From Hymenoscyphus infarciens (Eukaryota > Ascomycota > Leotiomycetes > Helotiales > Helotiaceae), in NCBI GenBank assembly GCA_001414345.1, contig LLCB01000262.1, positions 16,978 to 80,977 on the forward strand: 64,000 nt of DNA. Direction: 5' to 3'. The position numbers were made by a program, and so were the translations under genes. Below the pieces are notes generated by a model. That model was given only the letters and a program-made list of their open reading frames with translations, did not search any database and was not told the origin of the DNA. Of the stretch, positions 1 through 12,400 are shown in pieces (position 1 is the stretch's first letter; each line of letters opens with the position of its first letter).

Positions 1-225
1 AAACAAACTTCGAATGTGCTACTTATTTTCTCTTACAGGAACCACTCCTTTCTATTGGGCCATCTTAGGTGCAAGTACCAATCAAGTCTGGTTTGCACCC
101 GTTTTCTCGGAATCACCAGCTGAACAGACAACAGAGTTAAAGTTAACATTGTATATAAGTTTAGAGTACGATTCGCTTATTTGGAGAGAGTGTACATTTG
201 TCTGTCCAATATTGTGCAAAAGCTC

Positions 226-1900
226 TCATTTGCTTCCCTGAGCCCCTTCCCCTAGACCCAAGTCCTTTGAGAGCGATCGCGCAAGATTTTGCCACGGTTG
301 GAAGCGTTTGTATATGGGGTCGTCGCCTTCTCGTTGCTTCCAGAAATGAGCTGGATCCATCCCACCAATAGGCAACGGAGTATAGCCTTTGAACATTCTG
401 CTTGCACTGTCCAAAATTTCACTAGCATAGCCCCCTGTCACAATAGGGGCTTCACTGTTATACCAGAGATCCCCCATAGCATGTATCTCTTCGAGTTTTT
501 CGTCTTCGGGGCTTTCGTCATCAATTTGATAGCAGTTCGTCAAAAATGCTGCCGGTCTTTCACCCTGGCTTATAAAGTAGTCGATGCTTGGGTCAATATT
601 TGTGCAAAACACTAGTGATTGGCTATTGATCAGGGCAAAAGCGTCGGGGTCATCGACTGCAGTTACGTTGAGCTTCTCTTTTTGAAATTTCTTCTCGAAC
701 GATGTGTACAAAAGCTCTTGCGTGAACAACGGAAGAGGCTTTCCCGGCTCTGCAAAAGTTAGATTTTATCTCAAAGGACAAGCTAAAAGTGTATACTTAC
801 CACCCAACACCTCGCAGCTCTTCAAGGCTGCCGCCAGTTGCAATTCGCCACTCCCACTGGAGAACTTAGGGCCTGTTTGGCTGGCATATTTTCTAAATAG
901 TTTAGGATATGCACCACCAAAACGGAGTTATAATAATATCGGATAATTTACTATATTTAATAATTTAAAATATGCCGAATTGTTTAGCCCGCATATTTTT
1001 TAAGCTAGATTATTTAGCAAAATAATCCAATATTTATATAAAAGATTATCCCTACCAAGAAAAGGTTATTATCCTATTATCGCCAAAACCACGATAATTG
1101 GAATATATCCTAGTATATCTTTTCTCACCCACTTACGCTACCTAGGTAGTATTACAAATCCAGCTCTAAGATATGCGAGCCAAACGATTATAGAATATAT
1201 TATCCGAATAATTAGATAATAAATAAATATATGTGCTGTGCCACTTTTAAAAGGTCCCGGCATATTTAATAGACTATTTATAATTATCCTAGAGCGAGCC
1301 AAACAGGCCCTTAGTAAACCCGATGACATTACGCCACCGGTCCACTTTTGGAACAAACTCGTCCATTAAACCAGGCCCGATCAGAATCACGTTCGTGATA
1401 TCCACCATTTTCTTGATCTTCTTCAGCTGAACCGTGAGTAATCTGCATTCTTTAATCTGTAGAAAGCCACGCCTTGCTTTGTGTAAAAGGCCATCCAAAT
1501 GTTCCATGGTTGGGTCTTCGCAGACATTGACATAGAGATCGTGTAATATTTTTGGTATATAGGCAAAATTGGAATCTCTTTGAGGGGTTCGCTTGCCATG
1601 TAATCTTTATCTCATGTTAGTAATATACAATCGAATCGCGGTTCAAGCTTCTTTCGAGTGAGCTCCATATTGATGTAGTCGAATTTGTACATACTCGAGA
1701 TGACCAATGGGTGATTGTTTGAATCGCAGTGCTTCTTTTGGGTCCATCGAAAATTCTTCGCCAGGATGAGTCTCCTCGAAACACGACTTGGCTTCTTTCA
1801 TAAATGTGTATTCCATGACGTGATCATCACGAAGAACTTCACCCTTATAAGTGATAATTACATGGTCATTCTCATCGTTGTATGCTGCTTCGTACCCCAT
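226..1900 (-). pseudogene. SRR1-like domain protein gene interrupted by a MITE
   Basis: Three exons can be read: 1900-1695, 1604-801 and 749-226, with introns 1694-1605 (donor GTATGT, branch-like CTAAC) and 800-750 (GTAAGT...CAG). Exon 2 is broken by a 442-bp MITE at 869-1310 plus one duplicated TTA. Removing 869-1313 restores one continuous frame of 1089 nt (362 aa), which shows that the insertion is in coding sequence. The C-terminal half (VDDPDAFALINSQSLVFCTN) resembles the SRR1-like family (SRR1 is a circadian/light-signalling protein in plants; the fungal role is unclear). The family call is from general pattern only. As the sequence stands, the frame runs from the exon into the MITE and stops, so the gene is probably inactive unless the element is removed. 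The start at 1900 is the first ATG of the conserved frame. No TATA or other control element was recognised. Confidence 0.72.
869..1310. mobile_element. Harbinger-like MITE, copy 1 (TSD TTA)
   Basis: A 442-bp AT-rich element whose ends are an inverted repeat: GGGCCTGTTTGGCT at the left and AGCCAAACAGGCCC at the right. It is flanked by a TTA duplication (866-868 and 1311-1313). A 3-bp TWA duplication with a GGGCC-type terminal repeat is typical of PIF/Harbinger (Tourist-like) elements; the superfamily assignment is inference. It has no coding capacity. Three further copies lie at 57734, 58736 and 61324. This copy sits inside an exon of the SRR1-like gene. Confidence 0.88.
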
Positions 1901-2311
1901 GTTGATCGACTAGCTTGCGAGCCTTGAAAATTTTAAGAATATATGCCTAGTTTTGAATCTTGAAAGTTAAAGTGATCACCAATATTCTGTGTAGCATAAG
2001 GAAAGTGAATGCAGTTTCTATTATGGTTAGTTGGCATGTTGAGGTGATATCACGAAGAAAGTGATTTCTTTCATTAATTCATTGACAAATCCGAAAAATG
2101 TGCAATGAGTGGAGAAAATGACTGCCACAAAGGAAAATTGCGAACGCTGGCTGGGTTGTACTTTGCCAAATTATCAGCCAAAATTCCACTTCAATCTCCC
2201 ATTTCAAATATATACGAAGAATACAGTCTCGCTTCACAAACCACTTCCACGCCTCCAAATTTCCATTCAGATTTTCAATTTCCCCCATATTTACAACCCC
2301 CCCCCAGAAAC
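1901..2311. other. Intergenic, SRR1-like 5' side to xylanase 3' side
   Basis: About 410 bp between the start of the SRR1-like gene and the stop codon of the xylanase. It should contain the promoter of the first and the 3' UTR of the second. No element was recognised apart from a nine-cytosine run just before the xylanase stop. Confidence 0.5.
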
Positions 2312-3935
2312 CTACGACAAAGCAGCCAAAATAGCAGTATAGGCCGCCTTGGGATTATAACTAGCATCGTAAAGCAAAGGATTATTGCTCGCTCTCCAAG
2401 AATCCTGCCACAAACAAATTAGCATTCCATCAACTCATCACCCCGTCCCCATCACCCCTTCTTCCCCTCATCAAAGCACAAGAACGAAGAAAAGAAGTAC
2501 TCACAGGATCTCTAACCCCCCAAACGGTAATCCCAACACAAGTAGGAGTGTTCAAACAAGCATTAGTAACAGCCACATACTCACTCGCAGCCGCATTAAC
2601 AATATCCAGCTCCGTAACCGCCACCTCACTCACACCACTCGCAGCAAGGGCTTGTAAAGCACCTTGAGCAGCGGATGCTTGGCCGGCGAGGAGATGGCCT
2701 TGTGAGCCAATTCCGTCGATGGGTATTCCTGCCGCGAGCCATTTTTTGACATGTGCGACCACTGAGAAAGTTTGATTAGCTGGGATGGGAAGGAGGAAAG
2801 AAAAGGAGACTAACTTCCGGTAGTAACTTTAGCGTAAGTCGCCGAATCGAGGTTATAATCATTAATGTACAATTTAGCATTTGGATCCGCTGCTCGGGCA
2901 GCTTTGAAAGCGATGGAGACAAAGGTTTCTCCTAGGACGGTGGACCAAACTGAAGTCCGGAGGTTTCCACTTTCGTCGAAGATTTCGTTGAGCACGTCCT
3001 AGTTTGGTAAGTTTTGGGAAATGAAGAGGAGTTGGAAGGACATACCCAAGCGTAGATCTTGCCCTTGTATCGTCCCATTACGGTGGCGATGTGTTTCTCC
3101 AATACTGCTGTGAGAGTGCTGGCACTATTGATATTGCTTACCCAGCTTGGAAGTTGTGAATGCCAGCCTAGCCATAGTCAGCTTTCCCTCCTGTCCTCTC
3201 TCTCTTCTCGTCTAAACCTACAAAGTGTGTGTCCCCTAATCAACTTATCATTCGTCGTAGCAAAATCGACCAAATAATCACTTGTTGTAAAAGTGAAACT
3301 TCCTTGCGTATTCTCCGTAGCATCCCACTTCATGCTATTCTCCGGAGTCACCTGTCCGAAATTCGCCTTTATAATCGCTGCATTGCTTCCAGCAGTGAGA
3401 CGGTTTTGATCCGTAGCAACGCCAAAGTATTTCTTCCCCTTAGCGCGGAATTTCTCATTGATGCTGTTTGCTCCTCCTGTGCTTGTTCCGCCTCCGATTG
3501 CAGGTACTGTGGTGGGCGTGCTTCCGGGAGTTGTTGTGGCTAGAGTTGTTGGTGCGGGAGCTGCTGTTGTTGTGGGTGCTGGTGCTGGGGCAGCGGAGCC
3601 TGGAAGGCATTGAGAGTAGTCTTGAGTTATTTATTAAAACTGGGAATTCTTTGAGGCCCGAGTCGAGAGAACTTACAATCACTAAAATTGTGTTAGCAAG
3701 AACAGAGAAGAAGGCGAAGTTGGAAACTTGCTTTGAGTATGTGCAAGTCCAGCCAGATACACAAGTAGTAGCTCCAGTCCATTGAACACCACCACCTAAA
3801 ACCGTCAGACTGAAGTCACACCAAGGCAGAACGAAAGAGGGATCTACACTGAGTATATCCAACAGCTTGAGCTTGAGCAGCATCAAACTGGGCCAAAGCC
3901 ACTACCAGAGCCGCAATATTTCGAATTGACAACAT
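2312..3935 (-). CDS. Secreted GH10 endo-1,4-beta-xylanase with N-terminal CBM1
   Basis: Eight exons: 3935-3848, 3795-3732, 3681-3677, 3620-3222, 3167-3046, 2998-2815, 2761-2505 and 2404-2312; 1212 nt, 403 aa. Order: signal peptide (residues 1 to about 22, ending AQAQA), a fungal cellulose-binding CBM1 ([18 protein letters not shown] with its conserved cysteines and aromatics), a Pro/Thr/Ala linker, then a GH10 barrel. GH10 landmarks are GHTL-WHSQLP, DVLNE with the acid/base Glu near residue 231, and TELD with the nucleophile Glu near residue 338; the protein ends shortly after DSWRA. It should hydrolyse xylan outside the cell, anchored to cellulose. The CBM1 reading needs a 5-nt micro-exon (3681-3677), and the intron before it has a GC donor (GCAAGT) with a GCTAAC branch site. 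The other introns use GT donors. The catalytic part is very secure; the CBM1 exon structure is a little less so. Confidence 0.93.
3677..3681 (-). other. 5-nt micro-exon in the CBM1 region
   Basis: Sequence TGATT lies between an acceptor (TTTTAG, with GCTAAC upstream) and a donor (GTAAGT). Including it joins ...TYSN, D, YYSQC... in frame and completes the CBM1 motif. Skipping it shifts the frame. It is inferred from splice consensus and family conservation, not from transcripts. Confidence 0.7.
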
Positions 3936-5117
3936 GACTTCTTGAATTTGAGAAATATATGGAAGGTAAGAAACCAAAACAAGTTGAAAATCAGAAGAGA
4001 AAAAATAAGAATGAGAACTCTCTATAGCAACAAAACTATCACTAACCACCACCTAGGAAAACCGGGATACATCATCACCATCACTACCCCATCGGATGTA
4101 CCAAAGCAGAAATACCCAAGAGAGATGCGAGAAACAAGGACCATTCATTCCGAGGATCCGAATACCGTGTAGCCTGAACCCCCAAAAGCCACTTTGTCCA
4201 CCTCTCCCTCCAATCCTCTTCCCACCATTTCCCCATCTCTAGATCGTGACCCAAAAACCAACCAGCGGCTCATCGCACAAAGTTATTCCGATACCACGAA
4301 ACCCCAGAACGCCATTGAACGCCTCCAACCCCAGCACCGCAGATTTAAATTACCCACGTGCTGGGGGCAGATTTCACTTGCACATCTGCAACTGCATAAT
4401 TGCCTAAAAGAGGAGATTCGTACCCTTGTGTGGTACGAGCGCCGTGGGGACCCCATACGCTCGTAACCCATTCAGGCAGAATGAAATACTGGGGTACACT
4501 CCGAGTGATTCTGGTCGCTTGACCGCCTTCAAAGTCAGACCAGGTGCTTGGTATGAACAGGTCTACATTTTGAAAACCCCTTAGGATAGAAGCACATGCC
4601 CAAAACTCGATCTAACCAGAGCAAACATTGGACAAGAAACTAGGGCGAAGCCGAGGGCTGATTGAGCCTGAACTCTCGATACCGCTACAGAAAATGAGCT
4701 CTCAGTGACCTTGGACAACAGTACTTCGGAGACTTACCTCCGATGTCAACTCGACGATGGGGGGGATGCTGCTTCCATTTCACCTATCTCCATCCCCATC
4801 CGCCAAGAAAGAAACGGACTTACAATCACCGGGAAAGAGAGAAGAAAATGAGAACGGGTAATTACAATCAAGAAGAAGCAACAAATGTAAGTCTGTGAAT
4901 TCTAAACGTCGTGGGGGAATTTTGCTGCTGCCTTAAACGAAGGGGTCGTCATCACAATCTAGATGCTGGTTTGATTCTCCATTGTTGAAAAACAAGTCCC
5001 AGTCGCCCACCCTGACCCAATATATTTTTTGCACCCTGAAAGATTACATGTGCATCCATGTTTCTAGTGTCCATTCATCTCATAGCTTCATCAAAGTCCC
5101 ATCGTACCCTCTTCCCC
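3936..5117. other. Intergenic: xylanase promoter and CSE1 3' flank
   Basis: About 1.2 kb. The left part is the upstream region of the minus-strand xylanase; the right part is the 3' flank of the minus-strand CSE1. Short ORFs here show no family signature. Candidate catabolite-repression sites are listed separately. Confidence 0.5.
4361..4494. promoter_or_regulatory. Cluster of CreA/Cre1-type motifs upstream of the xylanase
   Basis: Three matches to SYGGRG fall within 134 bp: CTGGGG at 4361-4366, GTGGGG at 4444-4449 and CTGGGG at 4489-4494, about 425-560 bp upstream of the xylanase start. Fungal xylanase genes are commonly carbon-catabolite repressed by CreA/Cre1, so the location makes sense. 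The motif is short and can occur by chance, and no clear XlnR site (GGCTAA) was found. Confidence 0.25.
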
Positions 5118-8100
5118 TCATTGCATGTATGAAACCAACACGCTCTTCGCCTCTGCCGGTAGGCGCTGATCCACGAAGCCCGCAATGGCGCCTGAATGCC
5201 GTCCATCTGCTGCTTTCAGATACTCTCCAACCCACTTCTTCACATCCGTAACTTCTGGCCACTCATCTTTGAGTTGCTTTTTGCATGCGTTCAGGGGTGT
5301 AAAGCCCACGCCAAAGCTTAAATCATCGACGTCAACTTCTACCACAGCATCATCTGCCGTAACAGGCATAGGGGGGTTTTCGAGAATTTTTAGCAATGCT
5401 TCGCATGTCTTTGCCCATCCTGATTTGGAATAAGTGACGGCGAAGGCCTGGGAATCTGTGAGTGCTTTAGTGAGGCCAACAACAGCTAATTTACGATCAA
5501 GAGGACGAGCTAGTTGCTGTGTGGTTGGGAGAATGACAGTCAAGTAAATAGGAGCGAAAATCTTCTCTTGAACAGCATTGGTCTGGGCGACGTAAAAATC
5601 AGCCCCAAGGCCAATTTCGATGTGCGACGCGACGAGGTGATAGAATCGTACGAAACGCTGCTTGAACTTTTCCGTGGGAGTGCCATTGAGACGTGTGTAA
5701 ATCAAAGTGAGAATCGTAGGGAAGTACTGCTGGATGGCAGTGCTATGGACGATGTTAGCACCGTATAAGCAGATTAAAAATTGGGGAAACACTCACACTT
5801 CCACAGAGGTGACCAGGGCTTCTAGGACATCGAAAGCATATAATTCAGACGACTTCTTTGACATGAGCCTTTGGAAAATGCCCAATATTGGTTCTAGTTG
5901 GTTGTTCGCTACGATCTCTGCACCGCTCCGTGGGATTATGGAGGACAATAGTCGCGCCAGTGCTGGGACGCTTCCTCTATTTTCCCAAGATATTGGAACA
6001 AGAATCGAAGATGCCAGTGCTTGGTAATAAGGAGACAAAGTTCCATGAGGGCGTGATTCTAGGAGTGCAGCGAATAATTGAAAGACATAAGGCATAAATT
6101 CTAGTGAGAGTGTTAGTTTGAAATGTGTAGCTTATGCAACGAATCCTTACCTTGGACATCCTCTGCCAATATGCGCGCAAATGGGTCGTACAGATCAGTT
6201 TCAAACTTCTCAGGGTTAGATGGTCCGGCGTATCTAACGAGAGCCCCTAATGCCTCGAAATGGTAGTAGTAGAACCGTGGATTACTTGGGTTCTTGCCAA
6301 TAATATCGGTGATGCGGATCAGATGTTGGAGCAAATCGTCGCTCATTGGGATCACACTTTCCTTGATGACGATCAAAACTCTCATGATGCAGCGCATCAA
6401 GAATTCGTTCTCCTGCAGCTTCTCTGGGGCTGGGTCTCTCTCTATTAATTGGAACAAGTGCTCTAGGAGATCCTTCGCGAATGGCACAACATCCCCTTTT
6501 CCGAAAATATGTTGGCCAGAATCATCTGTAAGAAACAGGACTCTTTCCACGGCAATCGATGCATAGGTATAAACGACATAATTGGAAGAGGCTAAGTTCT
6601 GCACTAATGGTTGAAAAGCTGCAACCCACTGCGCTTTTGTTAATTGTCGACGGAAAGTGTAGAGAAATTTAATCGCGTCGACTTTGATGATGGGTTCAAC
6701 ACCACTACTTGCCACAAGATCCTGCGCAACGTTGTTCTCAAAGAACTCAAGCACGTTGACTCTAGAATTTGTAGCTTTGATGCCGTGATTAGTTGTGGCA
6801 GCCCCTTTGGCAGCAATTGCTGAGAATAAATAGATCGCGGTGTCCTTCGACTTCCATTCAGCGGTTGGGTTTTTCGTGAACGCATCGAGATAGTGTTGGA
6901 TGTATCGACCCACAACGCTAGTGACCAACTCCTCAAAGTTCTCGAGGAGTTTTCTGAGGAAGTCCGTGGCCGCTCTTCGTCGTGTATCTGTATCGGAACC
7001 CTCCAGATCACGTCTAATATATTCAATTGGCTCGTCTTCAAACTGTTCGATATCTGATTCTCTCAGGCTGACATTTGGAAGGATAACCTTTTCCACCACC
7101 TGGCCTAGGATCTCTGTGTTGTTGAAATTCTGGGCATGTGCGCCAATACTGGCCACGGCGGTCAAAAAGTGTAGTGCTTTACTGACAAGAATGTCGAATT
7201 TGGTTTCCGGGCCAATCGTTGTCAACAAGGTCCAGGTGCTTGTAATGAAAGGCTTGCACAATTCTCCAAATGCGTCCTCGTATTTCTGCATGTAAAGAGT
7301 CATAGCCTCGCAAATTCCAGCCTTCACAAACTCTAGAGGACCGGATTCTGATTCGTCGTCAGTCGCAAGAAGAGGGTTATCATAGGTTAGGTATTTGTGT
7401 AGAAGGGAGGTGACAGCGGCGAGATTTTCCTCGAAAATTGGGGGGAGATCCTGGCAAGAAAGGTCGTAGAACAGTTTTACCAAAAGGTTAAGGACTTCGA
7501 CATGTTGCTTCAAAGTTTCCTTGTTGTCCTTGTTGGCCTCGATTTGCTGGTCGGTGCTCTGCGAGGGTATGTCAGTATATGAAGGAGAAAAAGGGAGTGG
7601 CCAAGATGGCATACTGCTAAGAGCTTCACAAAAGGTTCCCCAAACTTCTTCAGCACATGGTTAATCTCAGTGTATAAATCATCGGACGAAAAGAGAGGCC
7701 TCCATCGTTTGAAAATTGAATGTGCGACTTCCAATACACCAAGGTTGACTTTGGGGTTATCGGGGGTAAAGCGAGAAACCAGGTCCTAATCTAGAATCAG
7801 TACGACATTCTCGTTGCGAAAGGGCCCTGTTCCACTCACGTCAACCAGAGTATCCCATCTCTCCCAGAAATCGGAATCGGCGATGATGCTAATCGATTCT
7901 CCCAGTTGCGACTGTATACTAGGAGGCACCGAGGTCATCAGACCAATAAGCTGGCTTTTGATAGTTACGACTTCATTCTGCGAAAGCTTATAAGATCCAT
8001 CTTCTTCCTGCATAAATTATTTAGTTGGGACCGCGGGGTTGCTTGGCAATGGAGGGAGCCTACCACCCAGTTGAATTTGATAAAATTCTTGAAGCACAAG

Positions 8101-8338
8101 GCGCCTGAGAGTCGCGTATTGAGAGGAAGGCCGTCGGAGGCTAGGATCTTGAGGAGGAGGAGGGAGAAGTTGGGTTTGATCTCCTCTTGCTTGAGCGCAA
8201 CCTCGGCTGTAGAAAATTAGCAATGTGCAATGCAAACGCAAAAAAGCGAACTTTGGAGAAGTAAGTACCTTGTTTGTGTTGCTGGGGATCTAGAGTAGCT
8301 TGGAGAAGCTGTGCAACAGTCTGCAAATCCAGAGCCAT
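5118..8338 (-). CDS. cse1: Importin-alpha re-exporter CSE1 (CAS)
   Basis: Seven exons: 8338-8269, 8206-8064, 8007-7840, 7785-7615, 7558-6151, 6100-5797 and 5742-5118; 2889 nt, 962 aa, the usual length of the family. CSE1 is an importin-beta-type HEAT-repeat exportin that carries importin-alpha back to the cytoplasm with RanGTP. The N-terminus (LQTVAQLLQATLDPQQHKQA) and FFKNFIK-like segment are the importin-beta N-terminal domain. SDFWERWDTLVDDLVSRFTP, HSIFKRWRPLFSSDDLYTEI and FYDLSCQDLPPIFEENL are highly diagnostic of CSE1. The C-terminal CAS domain (TAIQQYFPTILTLIYTRLNG onwards) fills the last exon. All six introns are 48-63 bp with GT...AG ends. It is divergent from TSC2 across about 1.1 kb. 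A single essential copy is expected, and nothing appears broken. Confidence 0.96.
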
Positions 8339-9416
8339 GTTGTTGCAGGTTGTTTGGAGATGTGCGGGTGTGAATGGGGTGATGGAGAAGAAATGTCAAC
8401 AAGAATCCCTCCGGTTTTGTTTTGGCTTCGCGACAGCTTCAAAAGATCGCAACCACAGCCGTAGCCTTGTGGAGGGAGGAGGCCGAATTTTAACCGACAA
8501 CCTCGCCGCCACGCCGCCACGGCGAAAAGAGACCCGTGATCCCGACGTCGTGAAATCGCGGTTAATGACGGGAGGTCTTGAGTTTTCATTTGGGTAGGTA
8601 GGTTATATTTTGAGTCTGTTGATCAACTAGAAATAATTGAACCACATCTCCTACTTTTTGAGAGGGAACTATTTCTCCACCGACTTCTAGAACTCCAAAA
8701 GTCCCCCTCTTACCCGGAAGTTTATTTCCAAAGTTACATTGGGGGGGGGTACGGACTTACAACACTAAAGTGCCGCCCTGGTACGAACCTGGAAGCCCTC
8801 CAGGGTTAATGGCTGGATGGCTGGGTGGGTTCACCTGACTGGGCTTGACAACCTTCCCGTCTCATCTGCTGTCCTCTTCCATATGTCTGCCCTCGAACTA
8901 CTCCGTACATATTGAGCCATTTAATCCATACAACTGTTGAAACCCTCCACCAACGCCCTCTCGACCTCTCGCGATTTGACCAGAATTTCTTTGACTTTAT
9001 GGAATTGCGAGATTTTCCTGTCTCTTAGCTAATCGCATCCATCCTTCCCTCTTATCTCCCAGATTTCCTGACGCAACTGCTATGCGCGGCAACGAACCTG
9101 CAACAACCTGGAAGAACGAAAACTTGCTCGTGGTCCTTCCCCCCTCGAGATCTCCACTGATGCTGGTTCTCGCCGCGAAGTGAGTCAACCGATCTTTCTT
9201 TCATTCAAGGGGAAGAAGAAGAAAAAACAAAACTGGCGCTACTGCTACCTGGATGTCCGTCCTCCTGTCACCCCGCCGATGGAGGTAGATCGAGGTTGCT
9301 TGCTACCACTCAACCACTCAACCACTCAACCACTCAACCACCTCCACCTCCACCTCCACCTCCTCCTCCTCGCCCTCGTTCTTGTTTCCTTTCTTCTTCC
9401 TACCTCCGCTCCCACC
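8339..9416. other. Shared divergent promoter region of CSE1 and TSC2
   Basis: About 1.08 kb between the two oppositely oriented start codons. It contains a nine-guanine run near 8742-8750. In the TSC2 leader there are about four copies of CCACTCAA (about 9308-9342) followed by CACCTC-type repeats to about 9372. No specific factor site was recognised. Confidence 0.55.
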
Positions 9417-12400
9417 ATGGCATTCCCGTCTCAGCTAGACGATTGGCTAATGATTACTCGCCGTGAAGCAGACGCTCCCATATTCCGTCCCCCCGCGTCC
9501 ACGACTCGAGTTTCTATGTCTCCAGCGTCGGGAGACATAGCCCAAACCCCCGAACCCAAATCCTCAAGTGGACTTGCTAGTGTCTTCAAGAGCTTGACTG
9601 GCACTAAGCTATCTCGAACTACAAATGCCTCGGCCAACGCCCAACCGCCCGGTTCGGCTGGGAACCTACAATCTGCAATATATGGGGGACCTCCGAACTA
9701 TGAACAGCTATATGAACAACTGAAGATTGGAAATCCATTACCAGAGCGGATTTCAGCTGCAGACAGTCTACGCCATGCCGTCAACAGTTATCCTATTAGT
9801 GGTGTAAGCATCGTTGGAAATCGGGAGGGAATAATACTGACCGTCATATAGGTAACGGCCATATTCAAGGAAGGAAAGGATCTCATCGAGCCTACAAAGC
9901 CTCCAGAGGCACGGGTGGCAGGATTCAGATTATTGACTGCTTGTGTCCAGAATTCGACCTCGACAGACCCGGAACGCATGGCCTATTTCTCCGTTATCAC
10001 AGCACCAGCCAGCCCCCAAGACTTCCGCTTGCAACTTGGGGCCCTGATGGAGCTCGCGAAACATGGCAAAGATCTGTCGGGATTTCATTACAAAGCCATA
10101 CCAATATTGACCACATGGCTCCATAACACATTCAAAGTCACAGCAGCTGCTCGCACCAAGGCAAAAGCCCAAGGCAAAACCACTATTCAACCCCCACTAG
10201 GCGAGGAAATAACCCTCGCGGCACTTTTCGTCTTCCTTGCCGACCTCATCAAATTCAGCTTTTATGTTTCAAGTGAAGAAGTTACGGCAGAATTGCTTGA
10301 TGTAATTCTCAATATATGTCTTCACACCCCAATATCGGCTGATTTGAAAGCTTGCATTGCTATTCTAAACGCAATCATCACATTTGGAGAGATACCAGGC
10401 TACAAACTACCGGATTGCATCAAGGTTCTTTCCTCGATACATTCTCTTGTCAATGAGATGACAGCAGAAGCATGGAGCACTCTCCGTAACCTTTCCCAAT
10501 CCCACAACGGTCAAGCAGTCGTCCGAATTCTCTTGGACATTCTTCACGAGCCTTCTGCGGGGGGAGAGCCGGTCAAGCAGAATATCCGAGAAATCCGCGG
10601 TGCCCTATCTGTACTACAAAAGTTGTTTTCCAAGAATGGCGAGGACAGATTTCCTCTGGTACCGTTTACTGCATTGGTACAGGCCCTTAATAGCGTCACT
10701 GCTGTTGAGCACGGCAAAATTGATGGCGATATACTCAGGCTTGTTTTGTCACTTTTCGGGGACGAGGGCCAAGAATTGAAGCATAACGTCATGGAAGAGG
10801 ACTGGACTCTTCTTTTCGAGGTGGTCATCAAGTGTTCACAACGAGCGTTGGAGACATCGGATGGCCGTTCAGTCCTCAGCCGCTCACGACTATCAAGTCC
10901 TCTGGGAAGAGCACTCACAGATGATGGGAGCGAGTCGGGTCAATCAACAGGTTTGGCACAGAGCTTGTACAGCTTCATTGTCCGAATTGAGAAACTTTTG
11001 ATTCAATCTCCTGACCATGACTTTTTCCAAAAGGAAGACTGTGTCAAGTTCTTCGCTAGAGTCCATGAGCATCTTCCCGAATCATGCGCAAAGCTAGTCA
11101 TCGATCACTACATGGAATATAGATACTGCTATCCTTCAGACTTGGGTTGGAAGACAAATCTCGCAACTATCACCGAAGCGTTCTTTGGTGACCGTTCTCA
11201 ACCCACACATATTCGACTCCATGCTCTCAAAGCTGTCACAGATGTATTCGGAGTCATCGAGATGTTGGACGGCCATGATGACCCTGATATTGTCCAGCGC
11301 TTTGTTGCCGATATCTTGAAAGGCATCGAAGACGAGAAAGATATTGCAATCTTGCAAGAACTTATGTCGTTCGCTGTGGCCGTAGCCCAGAATGCCGACG
11401 ATGCACTTTTCGATTATGTTATTGAGCGTGTTCTTGGCAGTGTGATGAGCGATCGCCTTCAATCCCCTCTTGGGTCGCCTCCTTCATCTCGACACAGCTT
11501 GCTCAGTACAAATAGGCCAACAGCATCTCCATTCCAGAGCAGCATGATTCAAACGCCTTCCAACGTCGTCGCAAAGGGCCTCATTCAAATATTTATGAGA
11601 GTAATGGACACTTCTGCCTACAAGTCTGTTGAAATATTCAAACAATTGCTCTGGATTGCTAAAACCCATGAGTGCGAATTAGACGCTCGTATTTCGGCTA
11701 TGAAAATGCTTTTCCGTTTGCGGGCGGACTGGGCTCATAGAATTCACTTGGTCCTTCCCACAGAATCCGATGGCCTTGCTGCCTCCTTGTTTCGTACATC
11801 AGCATCACTTGCCAGAAAGCAAGCAGCCGATGAAGCGACCCACCAGCAAGAAATGGCACGGAATAACAATTCGACAAATTCCAAGGGTTCACGGAGCACC
11901 TCTTTCGGCCAATCACACCCGGCTACAAGACAGTCTTATCGGTCTAGTAGTGGTATGGTTAGAACGCTTCAGCGTAACCACCAAATGTGGATGTATCCAG
12001 ATATGGAGGCATTGCCCGAGGAAATCTTTAAGAAAGCAAGCTCGTTATTGGTCTCATTGGTGGGAACTGAAGACCCGCACAACGACGGCAAAGGAGGTCA
12101 AGTTGGTGACGACGGTCTGTCACAATTGGAAAGCACAGATGGCACGGAAATAAACGAGCCTTTGCCAAAAGGCAGTCAAAAGAGAATTCTCGATATCAAC
12201 ACCTATCTTGACACCATTACGGACTTGCTCCAAAAGGCATGTGATTGGGAGGTTTACAGTTTTATATTGGTCCACCTCCCTTCACAGCTCACCAACCAAG
12301 CGCTTTTTAGAGGCTCAATTACCCAAATCCGGCGTCTGAGAGAGGTACTGTGCGACTTGCTCAAAAACAATAGCTTTCAAGATCCTCCTTTATCTTCTGG

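Noticed and set aside
869..1310. MITE acting as a spliceable intron of the SRR1-like gene
   Set aside because: Joining possible GT and AG sites near its ends leads to a stop codon within a few codons.
9180..9416. Longer TSC2 N-terminus from upstream start
   Set aside because: The extension is encoded by simple repeats (Leu/His-rich), and the ATG at 9417 has a much better context.
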